From contig NZ_CP072425.1 of assembly GCF_017742995.1 (NCBI RefSeq), forward strand, positions 2,480,001 to 2,544,000: DNA of 64,000 nucleotides, in the 5' to 3' direction. This document shows positions 16,718-23,861 of the stretch, piece after piece; position 1 is the stretch's first letter, and each line of letters starts with the position of its first letter. The translations under genes and the position numbers were made by a program. This stretch comes from Pseudoalteromonas viridis (GTDB lineage: Bacteria > Pseudomonadota > Gammaproteobacteria > Enterobacterales > Alteromonadaceae). The notes beneath the pieces are model-generated. The model saw only the letters and a program-made list of their open reading frames with translations. It was not told the origin of the DNA and did no database searches.

Positions 16718-17599
16718 ATGAGCCAATTTTCAACACCAGACCTGTCTCGGGTGCCTTTGCCGGACCTGCTGCAGGATGTAGATTTCGAACAGCAGTTTAG
16801 TGAAATCAAACAGCGTTTTTTGGCGTCTCACCCTCAATATGCCGATGCGCTTAAGCTTGAAAGCGATCCATTGACGGCTTTATTACAAACGCTGGCTTAT
16901 CAGCAGGTATTGCACACTCAGCAGGCAAATGATGCGGTCAAAGGCGTGATGCTGGCAACAGCCAGTGGCGCGGACCTGGATGCCATCGCATCGCGCTATA
17001 ACCTGCTGCGCGACGAGGGTGAAAGCGATACCCGGTTTCGCCAGCGTATTCAGCTGGCCTTCGACGGGTTAAATACTGCGGGCAGTGTATCGGCCTATAC
17101 CTTTCATACTTTGTCGCTCGACCCGGCCATTCGGGATGTGACGGTGCACAGTCCGGCACCGTGTGAGATCACCCTGACCATTTTGAGCAACGAAGGGGAC
17201 GGTACGCCCACGCAGGCGTTGCTCGACAAGGTGGGTAAACATTTTGCTGCCCAGGGATGGGAGCACCAGGGGGTCTCGCAAGTGAGACCACTCGGAGACA
17301 GAGTAACTGTGCATGGCGCACAAATTGTGCCCTTTACGGTTAACGCCCAGCTGATAGTGTTACCTGGGCCGTCTGCAGAAGCTATCCGGCTGGCGGCCGA
17401 AGACGCATTGCAAGCCTACCTGGCAAGTCGCAGAGCGTTGGGCAAAAAAGTAACCCGCGCTGGTTTGTTTGCGGCGCTGCATCGTGAAGGGGTAGACGAA
17501 GTGAACTTGCTGTCTCCCGCTAACAATGTGTCCGTGACACAGGGTCAGTCGGCCTGGTGCGAGCATATGCAAGTGTCTGTGGTGGTCAAAGATGAATGA
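16718..17599 (+). CDS. J: Baseplate wedge protein J, cassette D
   Basis: A 293-residue fourth gpJ homologue. The ATG at 16718 (GAGG close upstream) gives the family start SQFSTPDLSRVPLPDLLQD; the frame is open to 16601 but runs through the terminator and repeat, so those codons are rejected. Core motifs are AYQQVLHTQQANDAV (a variant of the usual AYRELLLRQRINDA), ADLDAIASRYNLLRDEGES and RFRQRIQLAFDG. It shares SHPQYADALKLESDP with J-C. It overlaps its I gene by 8 bp. Confidence 0.9.
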   Translation: MSQFSTPDLSRVPLPDLLQDVDFEQQFSEIKQRFLASHPQYADALKLESDPLTALLQTLAYQQVLHTQQANDAVKGVMLATASGADLDAIASRYNLLRDEGESDTRFRQRIQLAFDGLNTAGSVSAYTFHTLSLDPAIRDVTVHSPAPCEITLTILSNEGDGTPTQALLDKVGKHFAAQGWEHQGVSQVRPLGDRVTVHGAQIVPFTVNAQLIVLPGPSAEAIRLAAEDALQAYLASRRALGKKVTRAGLFAALHREGVDEVNLLSPANNVSVTQGQSAWCEHMQVSVVVKDE

Positions 17600-18719
17600 A
17601 TTATTGCCAACCAATGCATCGGCGCTGAGCCGGGCGGTTGCCGATGAGATGATAAAGCCTGGCAAGGTACGGGCATTGTTGCTTGATACACTGGATATCA
17701 GCAACAGGAGCCAGGCGCAGCGCCGCCGCCTTGCCACCCAGTGGCAGCTAAACTCCACAACCGACAGCGCTTTTTTTAGTGCGGACATCAGTCAGTTACT
17801 GACATTACTAAGGGATCAGGCGATTTGCCCAGTAGCTAAGCTTGCTGAGCTTGCCCGGGCGCTCAATATCCCCAACTGGCATGACGACCTGGATGAACAA
17901 GCACAGCGCCGGGCGCTGCAGGATGCCTGTATTTTACAGGATATCCGCCTGCTGCTTCGCGCGCTGTGGGATCCCATGCTCTGTCCTGCGCCTTTGTTGC
18001 CCTGGCTGGCCTGGGCGATGTCGGTGGATGAATGGGATGAAGCCTGGTCAGAAACACTCAAACGTCAGGTTATCCGAGATGCCTTTGCGGTGCACCAGTA
18101 CAAGGGCACCCCTTACGCGCTGCAAAAAGCGCTCGATAGTTTAAACATTGTTACTGAGATCAAGGAATGGTGGCAGTCCGAAGGAGCGGACACCCCTTCA
18201 GGTGAGGCCATGCCGCCCGGAACGATTAAAGTCTGGGCACTGGTGAATCAGAATTTGGACGACCAACAGCAAGGACTGCTGACTCCCCAAATGCTGAAGA
18301 AAATCCGCCGGGTGATCAATGCCGTTAAGCGCGGTGCTATTCATGTGGATTTGCAACTGGGTATCGCACTGAGCGAATCCGTGGCCCCTTTTGGAGCTGC
18401 ACAATCGCCGCTTAATCTGATCGACCATAAAGCCACGGGTTTGGGGGTGACGCCAGACTCGACACAGGGAGCTGTGGCTACAGCCGCAGCGGGGCACTTA
18501 GTTAATTGTCAGCGCTGGCATACAGAGGGCGAGGGGATCACTCCGGATCCGAGCGAGGGGACAATGGCAGCGCATGCACAGCTGCAGTCCTTAAATACCG
18601 CCAGCCTGGAAGCCGAAAGTCTGGGCGTGATGCCCGACTCTATGGCCGGCGCACTGGCGTTGTATTCAGGGTTAGATGCGCTGAATATTCAATCTTTTCA
18701 TTTCCAAGGAGTGACGTAA
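17592..18719 (+). CDS. I: Tail protein I with N- and C-terminal extensions, cassette D
   Basis: At 375 residues this is the longest of the four I proteins. About 115 residues precede the core, which begins near ALWDPMLCPAPLLPWLAWAM and continues with VDEWDEAW and HQYKGTPYALQKAL. The last about 90 residues are three successive 30-residue repeats starting LGVTPDS, EGITPDP and LGVMPDS. P2 gpI has neither addition. The gene ends in a one-base overlap (TAATG) with the adaptor. The repeats may form a small decoration or docking module on the baseplate; this is inferred. Confidence 0.87.
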   Translation: MNELLPTNASALSRAVADEMIKPGKVRALLLDTLDISNRSQAQRRRLATQWQLNSTTDSAFFSADISQLLTLLRDQAICPVAKLAELARALNIPNWHDDLDEQAQRRALQDACILQDIRLLLRALWDPMLCPAPLLPWLAWAMSVDEWDEAWSETLKRQVIRDAFAVHQYKGTPYALQKALDSLNIVTEIKEWWQSEGADTPSGEAMPPGTIKVWALVNQNLDDQQQGLLTPQMLKKIRRVINAVKRGAIHVDLQLGIALSESVAPFGAAQSPLNLIDHKATGLGVTPDSTQGAVATAAAGHLVNCQRWHTEGEGITPDPSEGTMAAHAQLQSLNTASLEAESLGVMPDSMAGALALYSGLDALNIQSFHFQGVT

Positions 18720-19276
18720 TGTCAGCATTAACCTTGCAATTTACTCAGGTGGGGCTGGATGCGCTGTTGTCGGCGCGCGCCAGAGGCTTTAAAGGGCAAA
18801 TCAGCCACATGGCCTTTGGCGATGCAAGCTACACCCCATCTAAAAATCAAACCACGCTGCGCTCACAAAAAGAGCTGGTGGAAATTGCCGATTCGGATTA
18901 CACCGACGGCGAAAGCAGCAGCCTGAAAGTGGCCGCCAAATTCGAAGCGCCGCTGGAATACGCCATTGGTGAAATTGGTGTGTTTCTGGATTCCGGCGAA
19001 AAGCTGGCAAATGGTCAGCCCAAGCTGATTTTGCTGGGCGTGTATTCTAAACCTAACACCACGCTTGGGTATCGTACGCCGGACGTCAAAGTGTTGCAGT
19101 GGCTAACCCTAAGCCTGACCCAGCTGCCCTCCGATAGTGTTGAGGTCAAACTCGGTGTCGATAACCTCAACCTGATCCTCGACAACGAACTGGCCGAGCT
19201 GACTCTGGTGCAGCTAGATACTATGCACCGTCAGATCAAACAAGAATGGCGCTTAGTGGCGCTGGAACAGGCGTAA
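18719..19276 (+). CDS. Tail fibre adaptor (tail-collar fibre family), cassette D
   Basis: A 185-residue tail-collar fibre protein. It starts SALTLQFTQVGLDALLSARA, then ISHMAFGDASYTPSK and YAIGEIGVFLDSG, and ends with LDTMHRQIKQEW, which parallels the MHRHLK helix of adaptor A. The start at 18719 overlaps the I-D stop and follows AAGGAGTG. The frame is open much further upstream only because it shadows I-D. It anchors the fibre encoded at 19301 and perhaps also the orphan fibre at 20687. Confidence 0.85.
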   Translation: MSALTLQFTQVGLDALLSARARGFKGQISHMAFGDASYTPSKNQTTLRSQKELVEIADSDYTDGESSSLKVAAKFEAPLEYAIGEIGVFLDSGEKLANGQPKLILLGVYSKPNTTLGYRTPDVKVLQWLTLSLTQLPSDSVEVKLGVDNLNLILDNELAELTLVQLDTMHRQIKQEWRLVALEQA

Positions 19277-19300
19277 CACAGTATTTTTTAAGGATTTATT

Positions 19301-20128
19301 ATGTCAACAGACAATACCACTGAATTACTGACTCAGGTTGCTGTGCGCGCCAATGCTCTGTGCCAGAGTGTGGAAGATCATGCGGGTAATATCAATGCTA
19401 CGGTGAATGCCAAAAAAGCAGAGATGGACGCCGCAAAACAGCAGGCGCATCAGGATATTCAAAATTATATAGCCGGTGCACGCGCCGAGCAGTCTCATAC
19501 TTTGCTGAGCCGCAACCAGCAGATGGAGCCTTTGGGTAGTGGCGCAATAAAAGGGTTTAATACGATAGGCTTGACGTCTTTTGAAGTGACTAAAGAGGCA
19601 ACCATCTATGCAAACCCTGGCGCCAATGATACTGAGCACACTGACGCGGGTGTTGCACAAAACTTCCGAAGTAATGTTTACAACGGCTACGTTAACGGTC
19701 CATTTCATATTTTAAGAATCAAATGGACCCGAGATCCAGAAAAGGCGGCGCGGCTCGATGATAACTGGTCTAATGGATATCATCAGGGGGCATTGACGAC
19801 AGCGTGTTATCTGAAGGTTATTTCCGGCAGTGTGGGTGGCGAAATGCAGCCTGTCACTCAATTTGGAGATGGCTGGCAATTATTGGCATGTCGTCAAAAA
19901 GCCAATCATCAGGGAGGTGCCTTTAGAGCGCCCCATGCAAAATTATTGCTAAGCTCACTCACTGGGGAAGCACTGATCTGCTTATTTGGTACTGTATCAG
20001 GTTACGCAAACCTGGAAGCCAACGCCTGGGGTCGATTTGCCGAGTTCGCGAGACCCAGCGATATCGCAAATCTGACCTCACGTGTAAGTAACCTGGAAAC
20101 TCCGAATCTCGAAACCCCCACAGCCTGA
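19301..20128 (+). CDS. Tail fibre tip, cassette D
   Basis: A 275-residue fibre with a coiled-coil N-terminus (VAVRANALCQSVEDHAGNIN) and a globular C-terminal domain with FHILRIKWTRDPEKA, CYLKVISGSVGGE and a Trp-Gly segment (ANAWGRFAEF). The first about 25 residues match those of the orphan fibre at 20687, while the tips differ. A short C-terminal helix (IANLTSRVSNLETPNLETPT) is added. The globular part shares the fold pattern with fibre B. The A+T content rises in the tip half. Confidence 0.75.
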   Translation: MSTDNTTELLTQVAVRANALCQSVEDHAGNINATVNAKKAEMDAAKQQAHQDIQNYIAGARAEQSHTLLSRNQQMEPLGSGAIKGFNTIGLTSFEVTKEATIYANPGANDTEHTDAGVAQNFRSNVYNGYVNGPFHILRIKWTRDPEKAARLDDNWSNGYHQGALTTACYLKVISGSVGGEMQPVTQFGDGWQLLACRQKANHQGGAFRAPHAKLLLSSLTGEALICLFGTVSGYANLEANAWGRFAEFARPSDIANLTSRVSNLETPNLETPTA

Positions 20129-20149
20129 TATGCAAGCAAGGATCAACAC

Positions 20150-20449
20150 ATGCAATTAATCCACAACGATACTGTCCTGGCGACTTTGGGTGAGCTGATG
20201 AGCGAGGCCCAGATCCGCCATTTTCTGTTAATGAATGAGATAGATGTGCCGTTTGAGGCGCTGACTTTTCGTTTTGAGCACGAAGAAGCACTGGAATATC
20301 GCCGGCTTTCTTACCTGCGTGAATCGGACCCACTCTACATGGAATGGCAGTTTGATCAGACAGAAGCGGCTAAACAAGTTTGGCTTGATAAAGTGGCCGA
20401 GATTAAAGCGCGCTTTCCTTTACCTCAGGCACCTGTCTCTGAGGAATAA
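20150..20449 (+). CDS. Small protein after fibre D, chaperone candidate
   Basis: A 99-residue acidic protein (LMSEAQIRHFLLMNEIDVPF, then EALEYRRLSYLRESDPLYME). The C-terminal part, DKVAEIKARFPLP, resembles the ends of small tail-assembly proteins in prophages. Its place between a fibre and a terminator suits a fibre-specific chaperone. Not otherwise recognised. Confidence 0.6.
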   Translation: MQLIHNDTVLATLGELMSEAQIRHFLLMNEIDVPFEALTFRFEHEEALEYRRLSYLRESDPLYMEWQFDQTEAAKQVWLDKVAEIKARFPLPQAPVSEE

Positions 20450-20457
20450 GCCTGAGT

Positions 20458-20490
20458 GCAGGCACTCGGTTACGTGCCTTGTTCTTTTTT
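20458..20490 (+). terminator. Terminator after cassette D
   Basis: AGGCAC (20460-20465) pairs with GTGCCT (20474-20479), followed by TGTTCTTTTTT. It would end transcription of cassette D before the orphan fibre. Confidence 0.6.
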
Positions 20491-20497
20491 CTCTGAT

Positions 20498-20564
20498 CCG
20501 GTCAGGATTGACCGGTTTTACCTCAGAGAAATCAGTAAGATATATCTAAGCTTGAGAAAGTTAA
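20498..20564. repeat. Fourth copy of the 67-bp repeat core
   Basis: CCGGTCAGGATTGACCGG followed by TTTT and then the stretch ending CTTGAGAAAGTTAA, closely matching the copies at 16161, 16354 and 16547 in the same orientation. Together with those copies it brackets cassette D with direct repeats. The palindrome plus T-run is itself terminator-like. Confidence 0.85.
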
Positions 20565-20588
20565 CTCAAGACTTCGGATTCTTCCCCT

Positions 20589-20610
20589 AGGCGCCATACA
20601 CGCCTTTTTA
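20589..20610 (+). terminator. Short terminator-like hairpin before the orphan fibre
   Basis: AGGCG and CGCCT pair around a 7-base loop and are followed by TTTTA. The stem is short, so its strength is uncertain. Confidence 0.45.
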
Positions 20611-20686
20611 TTACCTGAATTACACAGCGGCACAGGGTTGCCGATTCAAAGCCTGCCACTCCTCGGCTAGGCTCACAGGAGACACT

Positions 20687-21466
20687 ATGTCAACGGACAA
20701 TAAAACCACGACTGAGCGACTTAGCGATGTGGCCGTGCGGGCCAACGCACTGTGCCAGACGGTGGCCGACCAGGCCAGTGCAATGCAAAATCAAGTGAAC
20801 AACGCCATTACCTCTACCCAAACTCAGATAGATACCTTTATGTCTGAGACGTTTCGTAACGAAATGCCTTTTCTGCGACTGTCCAAAAACCAGCAGTTAA
20901 AAATTAATGGCACATTGGATGTTGGTGAAAAAGGAACGCCCGATGGCTTTAATATTAACCACCAACATGGTCATTATTTTGAGGTTGAGATTGTAGATGT
21001 TAGCAGAACGGCCAAAACGACCGCTCAGCGCTCAGATGAACAAATCGCTTTTTGGCAAAACCTGATTGGTCGCGTGCCACAATACCACAAGCCTGATTTT
21101 GCGATAGTGAGAATTAAAGCCCTGGATGTACCTGCAGAAGGTGTTTCACGATTTTCGATATACCAAGGGGCAACCCCATACAATACTGCGATTACATTTG
21201 GCGCATGTATCAAAGTGGAGTCTGGCAGGGTAGGCTTTGGTCTGGGGAAGTTTTCTAATCTGGTCCCTGCAGATGGTAAGTGGCATACCAAAGTGGAGCA
21301 TGTAAATGCACCTGAAAAAGGTGGATTAAATTATACCCATGGCCCACATATTTACCTGGATAGAGGCAGTAGCTGCTTAGTTGCACTACCTGCCACTGTG
21401 CTGGGCAAAGTGCCTCAGGAGCGCTGGGGTTATTTCGAAAAGCCAGTGCTGGAGAGTGAGCTATGA
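20687..21466 (+). CDS. Orphan tail fibre tip
   Basis: A 259-residue fibre without its own J, I or adaptor. Its N-terminus repeats that of the cassette D fibre (STDNKTTTERLSDVAVRANA compared with STDNTTELLTQVAVRANALC), which indicates that it docks on the same adaptor. The tip follows the shared pattern (FAIVRIKALDVPAEG, CIKVESGRVGFG, ERWGYF) with different loops. It is preceded by repeat copy 4 and two terminators. This arrangement resembles spare fibre genes that replace the expressed one by recombination; no inversion sites were seen. Confidence 0.75.
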   Translation: MSTDNKTTTERLSDVAVRANALCQTVADQASAMQNQVNNAITSTQTQIDTFMSETFRNEMPFLRLSKNQQLKINGTLDVGEKGTPDGFNINHQHGHYFEVEIVDVSRTAKTTAQRSDEQIAFWQNLIGRVPQYHKPDFAIVRIKALDVPAEGVSRFSIYQGATPYNTAITFGACIKVESGRVGFGLGKFSNLVPADGKWHTKVEHVNAPEKGGLNYTHGPHIYLDRGSSCLVALPATVLGKVPQERWGYFEKPVLESEL

Positions 21467-21675
21467 GTATTGAACAAATTACCCAGGCAACAGATGAGCT
21501 AGGTGGTGGCCGAGCACGTTTCGACATTGATGCCGATTTACGTGTTTATCTGGCCAAGACCGACTGGTACGTGATCCGTGAACTGGAAACCGGAACTCCC
21601 GTGCCCGAGGAAATTAAAGCCAACCGGGAACGGGTGAGAGCCATGATAGAAACACCTTTGCCTCTTCCTTTTTAG
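21463..21675 (+). CDS. Tail fibre assembly chaperone-like protein after the orphan fibre
   Basis: A 70-residue protein that overlaps the orphan fibre stop by 4 bp. The C-terminal half (KTDWYVIRELETGTPVPEEI) is the common signature of small prophage tail-fibre assembly proteins. It probably acts on the fibre at 20687. It is shorter than, and not clearly related to, the chaperone-like proteins at 8203 and 20150. Confidence 0.7.
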   Translation: MSIEQITQATDELGGGRARFDIDADLRVYLAKTDWYVIRELETGTPVPEEIKANRERVRAMIETPLPLPF

Positions 21676-21750
21676 GGGCAACCCTTCGGGCACGTCGCCC
21701 GCCCTGACTCACTGATTGTCTTCGAGTCTTTTTAATCTAAGAGCAAGTCT

Positions 21751-22332
21751 ATGCAACGAACGACCTTAATCACCCAGGTGCTTGAGCGCCTGACGACGTC
21801 CCTGGCACAGGTGGCTCAGGTGGATTATCTAATCCCGAGCCAGGCTGCCATGGACCTGACCCAGCAAGCGCAACTGACAGTAACGCCGACGCAGGAGCGT
21901 CAGGCCAGCGAGCTGCAAAGTAAAGGCACCGATAAAGGTGTCAGCTATGGACCGGCGTACAACAAAAACCTCAGCCCAAACCCGCTTGACAGGCGGGTGC
22001 TGAGTGTGCAGCTCGATATTGCGTTGATGGATGGCGATAAAGCCAGGTTGCTGGAGAGGCTGGATGAGGTACTCAGTATAGGCGAAGCCGCGATGGTGGC
22101 GGACGACGTGCCCACCCACTGGCAACACTTTATTGCCGAGCAAACGACCTTTGCGTTTAGCCAGCACAGTGAAGGGATTAAAGCACAGTTACAGCTGAAC
22201 TGGTCATTTTACTATCAGCTTGAACAGAGCGAGTCACCTGGTACGCCCATCACGGATGTTTACCTGGGGCAGCAGGGCTATGAGCATAAGTTAATCTACA
22301 GCACCCAAACGGGCGCCGGGGAGGTACTATGA
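21751..22332 (+). CDS. Tail core protein upstream of V, tail-terminator candidate
   Basis: A 193-residue protein opening the conserved tail core. The central part (DRRVLSVQLDIALMDGDKAR, then LLERLDEVLSIGEAAM) resembles tail terminator or completion proteins, which cap the tube at the head-proximal end. In P2, tail-completion genes R and S also precede V. In a headless particle a terminator would close the end of the tail. It overlaps V by 4 bp (ATGA). The family assignment is uncertain. Confidence 0.55.
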   Translation: MQRTTLITQVLERLTTSLAQVAQVDYLIPSQAAMDLTQQAQLTVTPTQERQASELQSKGTDKGVSYGPAYNKNLSPNPLDRRVLSVQLDIALMDGDKARLLERLDEVLSIGEAAMVADDVPTHWQHFIAEQTTFAFSQHSEGIKAQLQLNWSFYYQLEQSESPGTPITDVYLGQQGYEHKLIYSTQTGAGEVL

Positions 22333-23060
22333 ATCTGGATCCCGCTCAATCTGAGTTAGCGCTATCTGACTTACAGCATCGTTTAAGCAAGCTGATCACG
22401 TTGGGTACGGTGCATGAAGTGGATTACGAAACGGCTCGTGTGAAAGTAAAAATCGGTGACTGGATCACAGCTAAGCTGCCCTGGCTGACCGATATGGCAG
22501 CGCATAATATGACCTGGCGTGCCCCGGAAATTGGTGAGCAGGTAATTGTGCTTGCGCCCTGCGGCGACACCGCTCAGGGCGTGATCCTGGGCAGTGTGTA
22601 TAGTGCGGCAGCTGATCACCATAAACCCGACCATGTGTTAGGTGCGGGTGAAGGGGAAAGTTACGCTGCGGCAAGCAGTCGTGAACATGTGCACCGCACC
22701 CGCTATCAGGATGGCGCGCTGGTGGAGTATGACAACCAAAATCATGCTTATCATCTTTATGTGCCGGACACGGGCGGTGGGGAAACGGCAAGAGTACATA
22801 TTCATTGTGCCAGAAATATTTCGCTCAAAGCAGATAAGCAGCTGGATATCACCGCTGTTCAAAGTAATGTGAATATTAAAGCTGAACAGGGAAACCTCAA
22901 CGTTGAGGCCACCGAGGGGGCGCTGACGGTAAAGGCGAGTAACGGGGCTTTGACACTAGAAGGTAAGACTGTCTCGGTCAAATCCACTGGTGGAAATTTG
23001 GATGTTGATGCTGGTGGCAGCACTTTGCTGCTCAAAGGCAACAAAATCGAAGCGAGTTAG
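22329..23060 (+). CDS. V: Baseplate spike protein V
   Basis: A 243-residue homologue of P2 gpV, the membrane-piercing central spike. Residues about 15-100 form the OB-fold (LGTVHEVDYETARVKVKIGD, GEQVIVLAPCGD). A repetitive beta-helix follows (ISLKADKQLDITA, VNIKAEQGNLNVEATEG, LTVKASNGALTLEGKTV), the classic triple-stranded needle. It ends LLLKGNKIEAS and is followed by a PAAR-like tip gene. ATGA overlap with the preceding gene shows coupling. Confidence 0.93.
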   Translation: MNLDPAQSELALSDLQHRLSKLITLGTVHEVDYETARVKVKIGDWITAKLPWLTDMAAHNMTWRAPEIGEQVIVLAPCGDTAQGVILGSVYSAAADHHKPDHVLGAGEGESYAAASSREHVHRTRYQDGALVEYDNQNHAYHLYVPDTGGGETARVHIHCARNISLKADKQLDITAVQSNVNIKAEQGNLNVEATEGALTVKASNGALTLEGKTVSVKSTGGNLDVDAGGSTLLLKGNKIEAS

Positions 23061-23075
23061 TAAGGAGAGTTTGAT

Positions 23076-23390
23076 ATGGCAGATGTCAGCATCTTAGGCG
23101 ATAAAGCCGATGGAAAGCCGCACAATAAGCTTTTTGACCCGGGAGTGGTGTTCATTGAAAAACCGAAATCGCGCAAGTTTACCGTCAACGGAAAGCCTGT
23201 GACTCTGGTGGGAGACAAAATCACAGAGCACCTTAGTAAGGATAAGAAAGTACCTCATAAGGACGTGGTTGTAGCGACTGGTAGCGCTTTATTTACGCTC
23301 GGAGGTGTGGCTATCGCCAGGGTAGGAGACAGCACGTCCTGTGATGCCCTGCTGATTGGTGGAGATGCAAAACTGGACATTAAAACATAA
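23076..23390 (+). CDS. PAAR-like spike tip protein
   Basis: A 104-residue protein with the repeated short beta hairpins of PAAR-type tips: VNGKPVTLVGDKITEH, then VVVATGSALFTLGGVAIARV, then GDSTSCDALLIGGD. Such proteins cap the spike trimer and sharpen it for membrane puncture. The gene lies between V and W with AAGGAGAG upstream. In P2 the apex is built into gpV; a separate PAAR-like protein is common in other contractile systems. Confidence 0.8.
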   Translation: MADVSILGDKADGKPHNKLFDPGVVFIEKPKSRKFTVNGKPVTLVGDKITEHLSKDKKVPHKDVVVATGSALFTLGGVAIARVGDSTSCDALLIGGDAKLDIKT

Positions 23391-23401
23391 GGAGGTGAAA
23401 C

Positions 23402-23737
23402 ATGATTGGCATGAATGCCCGGACAGGCAAGCCGCTGGGCGGCGTTGAGCACCTGAAACAAAGTATTCGCGATATTGTGACGACCCCCAAGGGAAGTCGG
23501 GTAATGCGTCGTGATTATGGCTGCGGTTTGTTTGAACTTATTGACCGGCCGTTTTCACATTCTCTGGTTGGTGATATTACCATTGCCATTTCCAATGCGC
23601 TTGAGCAATGGGAGCCAAGATTCGCACTTGAAGGGGTGGCGGTGCACCCGGCCGGAGACGGCAAATTATCAATCGCCATTGAAGGTTTATATCTTATCAA
23701 TGGCGAACCGGTAACCATCGAAGGGATCCAAATCTAA
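23402..23737 (+). CDS. W: Baseplate wedge protein W (gp25 family)
   Basis: A 111-residue GPW/gp25-type wedge protein. Landmarks are LKQSIRDIVTTPKGSRVM, MRRDYGCGLFELIDRP and a C-terminal beta segment GLYLINGEPVTIEGIQI. It joins the sheath to the baseplate. AAGGAGG precedes the ATG. In P2 the order is V-W-J-I-fibre; here the J-I-fibre cassettes have been moved upstream of V, and only this single W copy serves the four J proteins. Confidence 0.93.
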   Translation: MIGMNARTGKPLGGVEHLKQSIRDIVTTPKGSRVMRRDYGCGLFELIDRPFSHSLVGDITIAISNALEQWEPRFALEGVAVHPAGDGKLSIAIEGLYLINGEPVTIEGIQI

Positions 23738-23776
23738 CTTGTAATTTTTTAATTTTCTCAATTTATTTTTCAACTT

Positions 23777-23826
23777 AAGCCACAGCACCTGGGCTGCGTT
23801 TGTCGCAGCTCGGCTGTGGCTTTTTT
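23777..23826 (+). terminator. Intrinsic terminator between W and the sheath gene
   Basis: AAGCCACAGC pairs with GCTGTGGC around an inner hairpin (GCTGCG / CGCAGC), followed by TTTTTT. It separates the baseplate genes from the sheath-tube genes, so the two parts may be expressed at different levels. Confidence 0.8.
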
Positions 23827-23861
23827 ATTAGCTAATTGACATACCTTTAAAGGAGATATCT

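Noticed and set aside
20450..20686. Invertible fibre region with a Gin/Cin-type recombinase
   Set aside because: The repeat copies are direct, not inverted, and no serine or tyrosine recombinase gene is present in the window.
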